64,000 nucleotides of DNA from Corynebacterium meridianum (GCF_016342265.1 NZ_JAEIOS010000011.1:310001-374000); one strand, 5' to 3'; numbered from the stretch's first letter, positions 1-9,545 are shown. Notes: generated from the letters alone by a model not told the origin. Translations and numbers: made by a program.

Positions 1-438
1 CGCGGAGTAGAGCTCACCGGTCGCGGCATTCAGCACGACGCCCGCGGCGGGTATCCCGTCGACCGCCGCGGCAATCGACACCGCGTACATCGGTACGCCG
101 TAGAGGAAGTTGACTGTGCCGTCGATGGGATCGACCACCCAGTCGACTGAGGTCGATGATTCTCTGTGGGCGCCCTCTTCACCGATGAGTCCGTCCCCCG
201 GACGTTCCTCGGCGATGAGTGAGGTCACCAGTTCCTCGACGGCCCTGTCCACCACGGTGACCGGATCCACCTCCGAGGATTTGAATGTGACGGATGCACT
301 GAGGTCGTCGATCCGGGCAAGCTCGTCGACGATGAGCCGGTGGGCCTGCCGTGCCCAGCCGACCGCGATGTCACGGAGCATCCGCGGATCCGTGCTCTGC
401 TGTTCCTGTCCGTCTGCCGAAGCGTTGATGTGAGTCAT
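1..438 (-). CDS. suhB: Inositol-1-monophosphatase family protein, 3' end cut by window edge
   Basis: Hydrolyses myo-inositol monophosphate (or a related phosphate) in the cytosol; in actinobacteria this feeds inositol for phosphatidylinositol and mycothiol. The visible N-terminal 146 residues begin MTHINASADG. They contain the metal-binding motifs of the family: IGEEG (near residue 88) and WVVDPIDGTVNF (near residues 99-110), whose Asp residues bind Mg2+. The second metal motif (WDxAAG) would lie outside the window. The ATG at 436-438 on the minus strand is the only good start. The gene is divergent from the glucokinase gene. Family assignment is firm; the exact substrate is inferred. Confidence 0.9.
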   Translation of the reverse strand, partial: MTHINASADGQEQQSTDPRMLRDIAVGWARQAHRLIVDELARIDDLSASVTFKSSEVDPVTVVDRAVEELVTSLIAEERPGDGLIGEEGAHRESSTSVDWVVDPIDGTVNFLYGVPMYAVSIAAAVDGIPAAGVVLNAATGELYSA

Positions 439-510
439 GACCCCATTGTGCCGCTGTCTCCCCCCGGACGTCATGGTGGCGTAACCGGCGGGCGCAACCG
501 GTCAGCTTTG

Positions 511-516
511 TACAAT
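511..516 (+). promoter_or_regulatory. -10 hexamer TACAAT of ppgK, leaderless geometry
   Basis: TACAAT followed by six bases and then the ATG at 523. Transcription starting about seven bases after the hexamer would begin at the start codon itself, so the mRNA is probably leaderless. No Shine-Dalgarno sequence precedes the ATG. Confidence 0.6.
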
Positions 517-522
517 GGGTCC

Positions 523-1278
523 ATGACGAACATCGGTTTTGGAATAGACGTCGGCGGGTCGGGCATCAAGGGCGCCCGGGTCAACCTGGACACCGGCGAG
601 TTCATCGACGACCGGATCAAGATCCCCACGCCTCAACCTGCGACGCCCGGGGCCGTCGCAGCGACAGTGGAGGAGATCGTTCGTCTGGCGGACTGGGACG
701 GCCCGGTCGGGATCACGCTTCCCTCCGTCATCAGGAATCAACGGGCCCTGACCGCCGCCAACATCGACCCGTCGTGGGTCGACACCGATGTCAACTCCCT
801 CTTCCACGAGACCCTCGGGCACCGTCGCATCAGTGTCCTCAACGACGCGGACGCCGCGGGCCTGGCCGAGGTCTCCTTCGGTAACCCCGAGGCCCGGAGT
901 GGTTCGGTGATCCTGTTGACCTTCGGCACCGGTATCGGCAGTGCCTTCCTGATGGACGGCGAACTGTTCCCCAACACCGAGCTCGGTCATCTGCTGGTCG
1001 ACGGAGTCGAGGCCGAGCATCTCGCGTCCTCCGCGGTGAAGGAACGGGAGGACCTCCGGTACGGGCAATGGGCCCGCGAGCGGGTCTCGCCGGTTCTCCG
1101 GGAGTTCGAGCGGCTGTTCTGGCCGTCGCTCTTCATCGTCGGTGGGGGCATTTCACGGAAGGCCCACAAATGGGTTCCGAAACTCGAGTGCTCGACCCGT
1201 GTGGTTCCCGCCGAGCTGCGTAACCGTGCCGGAATCGTCGGCGCAGCGATGGCCGTCGACCGCGACCTGACCCCGTAA
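523..1278 (+). CDS. ppgK: Polyphosphate glucokinase (ROK family)
   Basis: Phosphorylates glucose to glucose-6-phosphate using polyphosphate (or ATP); cytosolic, 251 aa. It opens with the ROK phosphate motif FGIDVGGSGIKG (residues 5-16) and carries a second glycine-rich loop LTFGTGIGSAF and VGGGIS near the C-terminus. The catalytic Asp sits in VLNDADAAG. Length is typical for actinobacterial PpgK (about 250-270 aa). I chose the ATG at 523 because the -10 hexamer just upstream predicts a leaderless start, and because the longer frame starting at 340 would overlap suhB and lacks family similarity. Its place between suhB and sigA is, as I recall, that of C. glutamicum ppgK. Confidence 0.93.
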   Translation: MTNIGFGIDVGGSGIKGARVNLDTGEFIDDRIKIPTPQPATPGAVAATVEEIVRLADWDGPVGITLPSVIRNQRALTAANIDPSWVDTDVNSLFHETLGHRRISVLNDADAAGLAEVSFGNPEARSGSVILLTFGTGIGSAFLMDGELFPNTELGHLLVDGVEAEHLASSAVKEREDLRYGQWARERVSPVLREFERLFWPSLFIVGGGISRKAHKWVPKLECSTRVVPAELRNRAGIVGAAMAVDRDLTP

Positions 1279-1656
1279 CGGGCGGACTGACCCGAGGCGT
1301 ACCACGACGCGAAACCAGGCTTCGGACGGTGGGCACCCCGGGCACGGGTGTACCGTCGGCGACGTCGGCCTGACAGTTGATCTATACTGGCGAGTTGACC
1401 GTGAATTAACTTCGTCTCACTGTAACCATCGCACCCGATCAGAAAACCGGCTGAAGACCGGTGGTAGTACAGCCCACTGCTTCGGATGGGGCACAGTGAG
1501 CGCACCTGATTCACCCATGTGACCGGCGTCGGCGTTCGCGGAGCTCATCGTTCTGCGGCCACCGTCCGTTCCGGAGCTGAACTCCAGGTGGAGTCCGGCC
1601 CCGGACAATCATCCGGCACCGGACACAGAACACGATCTCAAGGCGAAAGGGCGCAC
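1279..1656 (+). other. ppgK-sigA intergenic region and long sigA leader
   Basis: 378 bases without a convincing gene. A -10-like TATACT (1383-1388, followed by GG) is the best candidate sigA promoter. It would give a 5' leader of roughly 260 bases. An open frame from GTG 1519 extends into sigA, but the purine-rich AAGGCGAAAGG at about 1640-1650 points to the later GTG at 1657. Confidence 0.5.
1383..1388 (+). promoter_or_regulatory. Candidate sigA -10 hexamer TATACT
   Basis: TATACT followed by GG, close to the corynebacterial extended -10 consensus (TANAATGG-like). There is no clear -35, which is usual in this genus. It is the best match in the ppgK-sigA gap. Confidence 0.5.
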
Positions 1657-3288
1657 GTGGCAGCCACTGATTCTTCAGACCTGGCCCGACCGGAGGATGC
1701 CGACAACTCCTCCCCGGACACACCCGCAGCACGCAAAACGGCAAAGAAGACAGCCCGGAAGACCGCACGCAAGTCGTCGGCCCGAAAGGCCGCACCCCGG
1801 ACCGCACGGGCGGCGTCAGCGCAGTCCATCACAGGGACCGATGACGCCGGGGACGCCCCGGAAACCACCACAGAACCGGCGAAGAAGACGGCACGGAAAA
1901 CCACCCGGAAGGCCGCACCGAAGAAGACCACTTCCCCGTCAGCTACCGAAGCCGACTCCACTCCCGATGCCGCGGAAGACGGCGCGAAGGACGCACCCAA
2001 GAAGAGTACGAAGAAGACCGCCCGCAAGGCTCCGGCGAAAAAAACGGCGAAGAAGACCGCCCGCAAGGCTCCGGCGAAGAAGACGGCCCCGAAGAAGGCC
2101 ACGACGGCGAAGTCCGGCAAGGACTCCGACACGCCTCCCGAGGACGCGGATGAGGTGTTGATCGCCGTCGGCTCCGCGGACGACGACGACTTCCCCGCCA
2201 CGGATCTTCCCGCGGACGAGGACAATGAAGACACCGACGCGGATGACGTGGTGGAATCCGACGGCGACGATGACGAGGACGGTTCCTCCGTCTGGGACGA
2301 GGACGAATCAGCGGCTCTCCGTCAGGCCCGCAAGGATGCGGAGCTCACGGCTTCCGCGGACTCGGTTCGCGCGTATCTCAAGCAGATCGGCAAGGTCGCC
2401 CTGCTCAACGCCGAGCAGGAGGTTTCTCTCGCGAAGCGGATCGAGGCGGGGCTCTACGCCACCTACCGTATCGAGCAGATGCAGGAGGCCTTCGCCGCCG
2501 GCGACAAGGACGCCAAGCTCACCCCCGCGGTGAAACGCGACCTCAGGGCCATCGCGCGCGACGGCAGGAAGGCGAAGAACCACCTGCTCGAGGCGAACCT
2601 CCGCCTCGTGGTCAGCCTGGCCAAGCGCTACACCGGACGCGGCATGGCCTTCCTCGATCTGATCCAGGAGGGCAACCTCGGTCTGATCCGTGCGGTGGAG
2701 AAGTTCGACTACACCAAGGGCTACAAGTTCTCGACGTACGCAACCTGGTGGATCCGCCAGGCGATCACCCGTGCGATGGCGGACCAGGCCCGGACGATCC
2801 GCATCCCGGTCCACATGGTCGAGGTCATCAACAAACTCGGTCGTATCCAGCGGGAACTGCTCCAGGACCTGGGCCGCGAACCCACCCCGGAGGAGCTCGC
2901 GAAGGAGATGGACATCTCGGAGGACAAGGTCCTCGAGATCCAGCAGTACGCCCGCGAACCCATCTCGCTCGATCAGACGATCGGAGACGAGGGTGACAGC
3001 CAGCTGGGCGACTTCATCGAGGACTCCGAGGCCGTCGTCGCGGTCGACGCCGTGAGCTTCACACTGCTCCAGGATCAACTGCAGGATGTCCTTCAGACGC
3101 TTTCCGAACGTGAGGCTGGCGTGGTCAAGCTGCGTTTCGGTCTGACCGACGGTATGCCCCGCACCCTGGACGAGATCGGTCAGGTGTACGGCGTTACCCG
3201 CGAACGAATCCGCCAGATCGAGTCCAAGACGATGTCCAAACTCCGTCACCCATCACGGTCCCAGGTGCTCCGGGACTACCTCGACTAG
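1657..3288 (+). CDS. sigA: Primary RNA polymerase sigma factor SigA
   Basis: Housekeeping sigma-70; directs RNA polymerase to vegetative promoters. About 543 aa from the GTG at 1657, preceded by AAGGCGAAAGG. Residues ~15-230 are a low-complexity tail: Lys/Arg/Ala-rich repeats (KKTARKAPA) followed by an Asp/Glu-rich stretch. Region 1.2 ([16 protein letters not shown]) begins near residue 234. Region 2, with [14 protein letters not shown] and [11 protein letters not shown], is near 315-375. Region 3 has [12 protein letters not shown]. Region 4, with the helix-turn-helix [10 protein letters not shown], is near 510-520. The basic-then-acidic extension replaces region 1.1 and is typical of actinobacteria, although its length here is generous. 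An upstream GTG at 1519 is possible but has no RBS. Confidence 0.96.
   Translation: MAATDSSDLARPEDADNSSPDTPAARKTAKKTARKTARKSSARKAAPRTARAASAQSITGTDDAGDAPETTTEPAKKTARKTTRKAAPKKTTSPSATEADSTPDAAEDGAKDAPKKSTKKTARKAPAKKTAKKTARKAPAKKTAPKKATTAKSGKDSDTPPEDADEVLIAVGSADDDDFPATDLPADEDNEDTDADDVVESDGDDDEDGSSVWDEDESAALRQARKDAELTASADSVRAYLKQIGKVALLNAEQEVSLAKRIEAGLYATYRIEQMQEAFAAGDKDAKLTPAVKRDLRAIARDGRKAKNHLLEANLRLVVSLAKRYTGRGMAFLDLIQEGNLGLIRAVEKFDYTKGYKFSTYATWWIRQAITRAMADQARTIRIPVHMVEVINKLGRIQRELLQDLGREPTPEELAKEMDISEDKVLEIQQYAREPISLDQTIGDEGDSQLGDFIEDSEAVVAVDAVSFTLLQDQLQDVLQTLSEREAGVVKLRFGLTDGMPRTLDEIGQVYGVTRERIRQIESKTMSKLRHPSRSQVLRDYLD
2009..2078 (+). repeat. 39-bp coding tandem repeat in the sigA N-terminal tail
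   Basis: Two identical 31-base blocks (2009-2039 and 2048-2078) spaced 39 bases (13 codons) apart encode the repeated peptide [14 protein letters not shown] third, looser copy precedes them (KKSTKK). The array is in frame, so repeat-number change would alter tail length without breaking the gene. Confidence 0.85.
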
Positions 3289-3317
3289 AGGGGTACCCCA
3301 CCCGAGCACCCGTAGCG

Positions 3318-3360
3318 ACGGCCCGTATCCGCGATCACCGGTATCGCGGATACGGGCCGT
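3318..3360. terminator. Perfect 18-bp hairpin, shared terminator of sigA and the convergent DUF418 gene
   Basis: Arms 3318-3335 and 3343-3360 are perfectly complementary, with loop CACCGGT. The hairpin lies between the sigA stop (3288) and the minus-strand gene ending at 3434. On the plus strand it is followed by GCTGTTGTCT, a weak T-rich tail. Confidence 0.8.
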
Positions 3361-3433
3361 GCTGTTGTCTCGTGCCGAGGCGTGGAATCTTCCGGCTAGG
3401 GGTCAGCGCTCGGACTCGCCCGGCTCTCCCCGG

Positions 3434-4732
3434 TCATCGACGACCGGACACCGGCGGGCTCCAGCGCCGTGGAAGCCCGGCTCTCCCGTAGGCGAGCCTG
3501 CGGTGCAGCCACTCCAGCGGGCCGGGGCGACCGAAACGCTCGAGTACCACGGCGATCACCACCGTCACGAGCCAGACGACGATTCCTGCCGTGGTTCCCG
3601 CGGCAGCGCTGCCCGGGGTGACCAGGTGGAGCCCGAAGGAGGAGAGGAACACCACGCACAGCACCGACTGGAGGACGTAGCCGGTCATGGACCGCCGCCC
3701 GAGGGCGATCAGGGCGCTCGTGAAGAAGCCCGGCCGGTGCTCATCCCCCGCCGCGCGCGCGGCATCGATCTTCCGCTGGAGGGGCAGGCTGCCCAGGGCG
3801 ATCGCCGCGACGAGTCCGGGACCGGTGAACATCCCGACGATCATGTTGATCGACCCCAGTCGTGGCGCCCAGCCGGCCGGAGCCCAACCCGCCATCGACA
3901 GGCCCCACGGAAGCCCGACGAGGACCATGACGGCGACCGCGACCCCGACTGCGGTCCACAACACCCGGAGATGCCTCTCCGGATGCGTGAGAACGCCCTT
4001 TCTCGCGGCGACGAACCCGACGATGATCACGGGCGCGACCGTGGCGGCCTCGGCGGGGAACACGAACAGGGAGCCGATGAGGGTGATCCCGCCGACCGCG
4101 ACGTATTCACCGTAGCTGCCGAAGTCCAACGATCCGTGCAAGTCGAATTCCGAGCTGAACATGATCATCGGGATAAGGAACAGCAGCGCGATCGACTGGA
4201 GCACCGCGGCGATGATCAGCAGCGTCCGGTCCCTGAGAGGGAGGAGGAAGGCGAGGATCACACCCGTCAGCCCGTAGAAGGTCATGATGTCGCCGTAGTA
4301 GAGCACGAGCATGTGCACGGCACCGAACGCGGCGAGGAATCCGTAGCGCCGGGCGAGGACCGACCGCGCCCCATTGACCGGGAAACCCCGGCGCCACAGA
4401 CTGAGGGCGAGGAGCCCGAATCCGTAGCCGAGGAGCGTGGAGAACATCGCGACACCGCGGACGTGGATGAACAGTGCCCCGAACACCACGGCGAGACGGT
4501 CATAGAGGCTGCCGTCCGCGATTCCACCCGCCGCCGCCAGATCGGGTTCGTCGCCGACCGGGGCCAGCCAGGTACTGGTAATGTTCGCGATCGCGATCCC
4601 GAGGAGCATGAGTCCCCGGGCGAGGTCCGGGCTCACGAGCCGCGCCCGCGGGGACACCGTTGATGCGCCGGCCGCGCGGTGTGAGTCGTATCCGGACTTC
4701 TCCGGCGGTCTGTGCGAGGGGGATGTGCTCAC
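3434..4732 (-). CDS. DUF418 (YeiB-like) integral membrane protein
   Basis: 432 aa, about ten hydrophobic segments. The family hallmarks are the N-terminal DLARGLMLLGIAIANI (compare the usual LRGFALLGI) and the C-terminal GRRSMTGYVLQSVL, the conserved GR..LTNY..QS block of DUF418. Family members are inner-membrane proteins of unknown function, possibly acyltransferase- or transporter-related. I chose GTG at 4730-4732 because AGGAG lies four bases upstream (about 4736-4741). A longer frame to 4801 has no RBS. It ends tail to tail with sigA across a shared hairpin. Confidence 0.85.
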   Translation of the reverse strand: MSTSPSHRPPEKSGYDSHRAAGASTVSPRARLVSPDLARGLMLLGIAIANITSTWLAPVGDEPDLAAAGGIADGSLYDRLAVVFGALFIHVRGVAMFSTLLGYGFGLLALSLWRRGFPVNGARSVLARRYGFLAAFGAVHMLVLYYGDIMTFYGLTGVILAFLLPLRDRTLLIIAAVLQSIALLFLIPMIMFSSEFDLHGSLDFGSYGEYVAVGGITLIGSLFVFPAEAATVAPVIIVGFVAARKGVLTHPERHLRVLWTAVGVAVAVMVLVGLPWGLSMAGWAPAGWAPRLGSINMIVGMFTGPGLVAAIALGSLPLQRKIDAARAAGDEHRPGFFTSALIALGRRSMTGYVLQSVLCVVFLSSFGLHLVTPGSAAAGTTAGIVVWLVTVVIAVVLERFGRPGPLEWLHRRLAYGRAGLPRRWSPPVSGRR

Positions 4733-4819
4733 TGTTCTCCTGGTAGCGATGTCGGGGACGTTGATCTCACGAGGCGTCGAGCCTACGCCCGTTCCACACA
4801 CCCCGGTGGCGGGGAGTTC

Positions 4820-6529
4820 TCACCAGTCCCGCAGGTAGGCGATCCGGTCGCGGAGCTGCTCCGCCGTGCACAGTGCGGTCGGCGGGCCGCCGCAGTTCTG
4901 CCGGGCCTCGTTGTGGATGGCTCCATGTGGGCGCCCGGTCCGGCCGGACGTGATGGACACCAGCGTGTTCAGTTCTTTACGCAGCCGGGGAATCTCGTCC
5001 GACGCCGTGGATTTAGTCTCCTCCGCCGACTGGTTCCGCTGGACGGCCTTCATCTCCTGCTCGTGGCGGTGTTCCCCGGCGCGTGCCTCCACCTGTTCGG
5101 CCTGGCGCTGCTTCAGCAGCTGACGCATCTGCTCCGCATCGAGCAGCCCGGGGAGACCGAGGTAGTCGGCTTCTTCGGCGGAACCGGCGATCGTGCCGGT
5201 TCCGTAGGTTGAACCGTCGTAGATCAGCGAATCGAGTTCCGCCTCCGCCCCGATCGACTCGTAGGACTTCGTGTCGTCCGGCTCGTTCTTCTCCCTGTTC
5301 GCCTCGGCGAGGAGCTCGTCGTCCCAGCCCTCCTTCACCCGGTCCGGTTTCCCGAGAACGTGGTCCCGCTGGGTCTCCAGCCGGGAGGCGAGGTCCAGGA
5401 GAACGGGGACCGACGGCAGGAACACCGACGCGGTCTCCCCGGGCATCCGGGAACGCACGAAACGCCCGATGGCCTGTGCGAAGAACAGCGGGGTTGATGC
5501 GGAGGTGGCGTAGACACCGACTGCGAGACGCGGCACGTCGACGCCCTCGGAGACCATCCGGACCGCGACCATCCACTCGTCGGTCGAGTTGGAGAAGTCC
5601 TCGATGCGTTGCGACGCCCCGATCTCGTCGGAGAGCACGACGGTCACCGGGGTCGAGGACATGGTCCCGAGGATCTTCGCGTAGGCGCGCGCCGTGGTCT
5701 TGTCCGTGGCGATGACCAGCCCACCGGCGTCCGGCATCCGCTCACGCAGCTGCATCAACCGCGTGTGCGCACCACGGAGGACCGCCGGAATCCAGTCACC
5801 CCTGGGGTCGAGGGCGGTCTTCCAGGCACGGGCGGTCTGCTCGGCGTTCAGCGGCTCGCCGAGCCGGGCGGCGAACTCCTCCCCCGCCGAGGTACGCCAG
5901 CGGGCCTCACCGGAGTAGGCGAGGAACACGACCGGACGCACCACTCCGTCGGCGAGCGCCTCGGCGTACCCGTAGATGTGGTCGGCCCGGGACTTGAGGT
6001 AACCCTCCCCGTCGTCGGTGTACCGGACGAACGGGATCGCCGCATCATCCGAACGGAACGGGGTACCGGTCAGCGCGAGCCGGCGTTCGGCGTCGTCGTA
6101 GGCCTCCCGGATACCGTCGCCCCAGCTCTTCGCGTCACCACCGTGGTGGATCTCGTCGAGGATCACCAGTGATCTCTGCGCGGTGGCTACGGCACGGTGC
6201 TTGTAGGGGTGCATCGCCACCTGTGCATAGGTGACCACGATGCCGTGGTACTCGGGATTGACCACACCGGCGGTGTTGGTGAAGTGAGGGTCCAGTGAAA
6301 GCCCCACCCGCGCGGCCGCCTGGGACCACTGCACCTTGAGGTGTTCGGTCGGAACGACGACGATCACGCGGTCGACCGTCCTGTTTCCGACGAGTTCGGT
6401 GGCGAGCCGCAGCGCAAACGTGGTCTTGCCTGCGCCCGGGGTCGCGACGGCGAGGAAGTCCTTCGGCTGGGCGGCCATGTACTTGTCCAGTGCCGCGCGC
6501 TGCCAGGCGCGTAGTCTGCCGCCGCTCAC
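4820..6529 (-). CDS. Superfamily 2 DEAD/DEAH-type helicase
   Basis: 569 aa. Motif I is ATPGAGKTT (29-37), motif II is DEIH (125-128) followed by HGGD, motif III is TGTPFRSD, and motif VI is QAIGRFVRSR in the second RecA-like domain. Motif Ia is VVVPTEHLKVQW. The C-terminal ~130 residues are charged (coiled-coil-like EARAGEHRHEQEMKAVQR) and conserved in actinobacterial orthologues; they may bind a partner or nucleic acid. The start ATG overlaps the stop of the upstream DUF3039 gene by four bases, so the two are translationally coupled. The role (repair or RNA processing) is not known from sequence. It resembles type I/III restriction R-subunit helicases in motif order, but no methylase or nuclease accompanies it. 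Confidence 0.9.
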   Translation of the reverse strand: MSGGRLRAWQRAALDKYMAAQPKDFLAVATPGAGKTTFALRLATELVGNRTVDRVIVVVPTEHLKVQWSQAAARVGLSLDPHFTNTAGVVNPEYHGIVVTYAQVAMHPYKHRAVATAQRSLVILDEIHHGGDAKSWGDGIREAYDDAERRLALTGTPFRSDDAAIPFVRYTDDGEGYLKSRADHIYGYAEALADGVVRPVVFLAYSGEARWRTSAGEEFAARLGEPLNAEQTARAWKTALDPRGDWIPAVLRGAHTRLMQLRERMPDAGGLVIATDKTTARAYAKILGTMSSTPVTVVLSDEIGASQRIEDFSNSTDEWMVAVRMVSEGVDVPRLAVGVYATSASTPLFFAQAIGRFVRSRMPGETASVFLPSVPVLLDLASRLETQRDHVLGKPDRVKEGWDDELLAEANREKNEPDDTKSYESIGAEAELDSLIYDGSTYGTGTIAGSAEEADYLGLPGLLDAEQMRQLLKQRQAEQVEARAGEHRHEQEMKAVQRNQSAEETKSTASDEIPRLRKELNTLVSITSGRTGRPHGAIHNEARQNCGGPPTALCTAEQLRDRIAYLRDW

Positions 6530-6765
6530 TTCTTGCGCAGGGACCGGTAGACACGCTCACAGTCGGGGCATACCGGCGATCCGGGCTTGGCCTGCTTGGT
6601 CACGGGAAAGGTCTCTCCGCACAGCGCAACCACCATGCGACCGGAGACGGCCGACTCGACGATCTTGTTCTTCTTGACGTAGTGGAAGAACTTCGGGGTG
6701 TCGTCGGACGTCGTCGTGTCTTCCCGGACATCGGGACGTTCAATGGTTTTCGTCGTGGTGTTCAC
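6526..6765 (-). CDS. DUF3039 protein, small putative zinc-ribbon
   Basis: 79 aa, conserved across Actinobacteria. Cys49-Gly, then a CPDC motif 18-20 residues later, followed by a basic tail (ERVYRSLRKK). This resembles half of a zinc ribbon, with His28 (FFHYVKK) as a possible further ligand. It overlaps the helicase gene by ATGA (6526-6529), so it is probably its partner or regulator. Function unknown. Confidence 0.85.
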   Translation of the reverse strand: MNTTTKTIERPDVREDTTTSDDTPKFFHYVKKNKIVESAVSGRMVVALCGETFPVTKQAKPGSPVCPDCERVYRSLRKK

Positions 6766-6822
6766 TCAACCCATCATGCCCCAATCGCGGCCCCCCGGGC
6801 ACAACAGGGTTATCGTGGGATC

Positions 6823-7371
6823 ATGGTGCAGCAGCGGAGCGGCGACGAACCCGGAGGTGATTCCCGTGGTCACGAGTCCGCGGGCCGACCTGCCGGCAGC
6901 CGGGTCGCCACCGTGACACCCGTGTCCCCGCGACGCAGGGGACTGCGGCGGCTGTTCCGCAGGCGCGGCCGGGTCGAGCTGATCACCGATGCCCGCCAGA
7001 CCCCACTGGACAACCTGAACGCGAGACGCAGGAAGTACGCGATCCTGCAGGGCTCCCGGATCCCGTTTCTCCTCGCGAGTGCCGTGACCTGGGTCTGGTG
7101 GGAGAACACCTGGGTCTCCGCGATCCTCTTCCTCATTTCGGTTCCGCTACCGTGGATCGCGGTCGTCATCGGCAACGGCGCCGGTGAACCGCGGGATCCC
7201 AGGGTGAAGCAGATCTACAAGCCTGCTGTCGTCCGCGAACGGAACGCCCAACATATACTGCAGGCCGACAGGGCCCCCGAACTGGGGCCCACCGTCCTGG
7301 AGTCCGATGAAGACGGAAGGCCTGCACCCGGAACCACGGATCCGGGTGGGCCCGTCATCGACCATGACTGA
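6823..7371 (+). CDS. DUF3099 membrane protein
   Basis: 182 aa. A basic N-terminal region (RRRGLRRLFRRRGR) precedes the conserved block VELITDARQTPLDNLNARRRKY, then two transmembrane segments (about residues 78-93 and 100-118), and a variable polar C-terminus. This is the actinobacterial DUF3099 layout. I chose ATG 6823 rather than the longer in-frame starts because those run into the divergent DUF3039 gene, and because TATCGT at 6811-6816 sits at leaderless distance. Function unknown. Confidence 0.8.
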   Translation: MVQQRSGDEPGGDSRGHESAGRPAGSRVATVTPVSPRRRGLRRLFRRRGRVELITDARQTPLDNLNARRRKYAILQGSRIPFLLASAVTWVWWENTWVSAILFLISVPLPWIAVVIGNGAGEPRDPRVKQIYKPAVVRERNAQHILQADRAPELGPTVLESDEDGRPAPGTTDPGGPVIDHD

Positions 7372-7424
7372 CCCGCCGGAGGAACACCGGCGGAAACAAC
7401 ACACCGCTATCTGAGGAGTATCCA

Positions 7425-9035
7425 TTGCCCGACGCCCTTTCCGCAGCTGTGCCCCACCTCATCCGGGTCTTCGGCGAGCACGGTTTCACCGAGAGCGGGG
7501 TCTCTGCCCAGTTGGGCGGAGCGGCGGTCGCGGCACTGTACCGGGGCGAACCGGCGGCGGTACTGCGCGCGACCAACGATACGGGCGACCCGGGGCGGGC
7601 GGAGCTCATCCGGGTTTTCCTGCTCCGGCGTCCCACGGGGTTCCGGGAACTCACCGACCTTCTCGGCACGAGGACGGTCGAACTTCTGGACGACGCCGGG
7701 GCGCTGGAACACGACGGCGAATCCGGTGGAGTCCGGATCTCCGTCGACATCCGCCCCCGCGCCATTGACGGCTCCGACCGGTGGGTATTCGCTGACCCGG
7801 ACCCGGCGCTGAGCGCCCGACCCCCGGGCGCGGATCATGTCCCGGGAGTCGGGGCGGCATCGCTTTCCCTCCTGCAGTCGACCCCTACGACCCCGGTGGA
7901 CAGCGTTCTCGATCTCGGTACGGGGTGCGGGATTCAACTGCTCGGGCAGCTCCACTGCGCGGAGCGGATGATCGGCACCGACATCCACGACCGTGCGCTC
8001 GACTTCGCGGAGGCGACCCTAGCCGGTACAGGGGTCCCTGTGACGAGGGAGGGGCGCCGGGTGAGCCGCACCGAGTCACACAACGGTGGCGTGACGATGG
8101 TGGACCTGCGCCGGGGACCCTGGTTCGAGCCGGTTTCCGGACTGCGCTTCGACCGGATCATCGCGAACCCACCTTTCGTGATCAGCCCCGGCGGCGGTTT
8201 CGTCTACCGGGATTCCGGACTCGACCTGGATGCCGCGAGTCAGCTCGTCGTGTCGGGTGCCGTGGAACATCTGAAGCCGGGTGGCACCGCGCATCTTCTG
8301 GCCTCCTGGGTGCACACCGGTGAAAGTTCGTGGACCCAGCGCGTGGCGTCATGGATCCCGGACACCGGAGTGGCCGCGTGGGTCCTCCAGCGCGACATCG
8401 CCGATCCGGAGCTGTACGTAGGCACCTGGCTGCGGGACGGCTCCGTGGATCCCCGGTCACCGGACGGGACACGACGGACGGCCGAATGGCTGGACCACTT
8501 CGCGGAGAACGGCGTGACCGGTGTCGGGTTCGGGTTCATCGCCCTCCAGAGGATCGATGACAACCTGCCCTCCGAGGTCACGGCGGAGGACTTCCGGATG
8601 AATGACACTTCCGGTCTCGGCGATGAGGTGACCGAGTTCTTCACCCGTTCCGCGTGGCTCCGCGGCAGGACCGCCGACGAGGTGGCCGGTTCCCGGTTCC
8701 TCGTGCGTCCCGGCCTCGCCGTGGAAGATGTCCGCACCACCGATGACGACGCCCGCCTGGGGTTCCGCGCAGCTGCCCTGCGCATCAGCCGGACCGAGGG
8801 GCCACGCTTCTCCCACGACATCGACGAACACCTGCGGGCGATCCTCTCCGGACTCCACCCGGAGGGACTCAGCCTGGCGGAGACCGTGGAACTCTACTGT
8901 GCCGCACGGGGGTTGGATCCCACCAGGGTCCTGCCCGAAGCCACCGCCGCGGTCGTCGATCTCATCCGTCACGGTATGGTGTTGCCCACGGACATCACCG
9001 TCAGCGACGACGGGGCACATGAGGTGCCCCGGTAG
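7425..9035 (+). CDS. SAM-dependent methyltransferase with NPPF motif
   Basis: 536 aa, TTG start with GAGGAG seven bases upstream (7413-7418). An N-terminal helical domain (1-~140) precedes a class I Rossmann methyltransferase fold: motif I is [13 protein letters not shown] (~160-172), the acidic motif II is GTDIHDRAL, and motif IV is [11 protein letters not shown] (~242-252). NPPF is typical of enzymes that methylate an amide or exocyclic nitrogen (N6-adenine, RlmG/RsmC rRNA, PrmC/HemK). The C-terminal ~200 residues are family-specific. It is followed 17 bases later by dtd, so it probably belongs to the same transcript. A translation-related substrate is a guess from that pairing. Confidence 0.85.
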   Translation: MPDALSAAVPHLIRVFGEHGFTESGVSAQLGGAAVAALYRGEPAAVLRATNDTGDPGRAELIRVFLLRRPTGFRELTDLLGTRTVELLDDAGALEHDGESGGVRISVDIRPRAIDGSDRWVFADPDPALSARPPGADHVPGVGAASLSLLQSTPTTPVDSVLDLGTGCGIQLLGQLHCAERMIGTDIHDRALDFAEATLAGTGVPVTREGRRVSRTESHNGGVTMVDLRRGPWFEPVSGLRFDRIIANPPFVISPGGGFVYRDSGLDLDAASQLVVSGAVEHLKPGGTAHLLASWVHTGESSWTQRVASWIPDTGVAAWVLQRDIADPELYVGTWLRDGSVDPRSPDGTRRTAEWLDHFAENGVTGVGFGFIALQRIDDNLPSEVTAEDFRMNDTSGLGDEVTEFFTRSAWLRGRTADEVAGSRFLVRPGLAVEDVRTTDDDARLGFRAAALRISRTEGPRFSHDIDEHLRAILSGLHPEGLSLAETVELYCAARGLDPTRVLPEATAAVVDLIRHGMVLPTDITVSDDGAHEVPR

Positions 9036-9052
9036 TTTGTGAGGAGGATTCC

Positions 9053-9493
9053 TTGAAAGCTGTTCTGACCCGAGTCTCCAGTGCCAGCGTCACCGTCGAC
9101 AATGAGGTGGTGGGTGAGATCAACTGCCCGGACACCTGCGGACTGCTCGCCCTCGTCGGTGTGGCCCGCGGCGACGGCGAGGATCCCGCACGGGTGGATA
9201 CCATGGTGCGGAAGATCGCCGAGCTGCGGATCCTTCCGGACGAGGAATCCGTGGAGTCGAAGGGAGCGCCCGTCCTCCTGGTCAGCCAATTCACGCTCCA
9301 GGGCCGGACCGCGAAGGGCCGTCGGCCGAGCTGGTCCGACGCCGCCCCCGGTGATGAGGCCGAACCCGTGATCGCCGCCATTGCCGCAGGGCTCCGTGCC
9401 CGCGGGATAACGGTCGCGGAGGGACGGTTCGGGGCGATGATGCGGGTGTCCTCCGTCAATGAGGGACCTTTCACCGTTCTTGTCGACTGCTGA
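9053..9493 (+). CDS. dtd: D-aminoacyl-tRNA deacylase
   Basis: 146 aa, the usual Dtd length. It removes D-amino acids mischarged on tRNA. Visible motifs: N-terminal [16 protein letters not shown], the SQFTL active-site block ([17 protein letters not shown]), and the C-terminal [11 protein letters not shown] that corresponds to the family Gly-cisPro motif (NxGPVT). TTG start with a strong GAGGAGG six bases upstream. Tandem with the methyltransferase gene. Confidence 0.95.
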   Translation: MKAVLTRVSSASVTVDNEVVGEINCPDTCGLLALVGVARGDGEDPARVDTMVRKIAELRILPDEESVESKGAPVLLVSQFTLQGRTAKGRRPSWSDAAPGDEAEPVIAAIAAGLRARGITVAEGRFGAMMRVSSVNEGPFTVLVDC

Positions 9494-9520
9494 AACCGAC
9501 GCTCCACGGCATCCACCTGC

Positions 9521-9539
9521 GGAGACGGACGTCGTCTCC
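9521..9539 (+). terminator. Small hairpin after dtd
   Basis: GGAGACG/CGTCTCC arms (9521-9527 and 9533-9539) with a 5-base loop, no T tract, placed just before the sigB promoter. It could terminate dtd weakly or insulate sigB. Confidence 0.35.
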
Positions 9540-9545
9540 ACCCCG

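Noticed and set aside
340..522. Longer N-terminus for ppgK
   Set aside because: The extension overlaps suhB in antisense and lacks ROK similarity. The -10 at 511-516 would lie inside it.
2009..2078. Repeat array in sigA as a possible CRISPR or mobile repeat
   Set aside because: The repeat is in frame, has a 39-bp period and encodes the Lys/Ala tail. There are no spacers.
3359..4663. 434-codon plus-strand frame opposite the DUF418 gene
   Set aside because: Low-complexity Glu/Asp/Arg/His composition. It is the complement of a real membrane protein with a good RBS.
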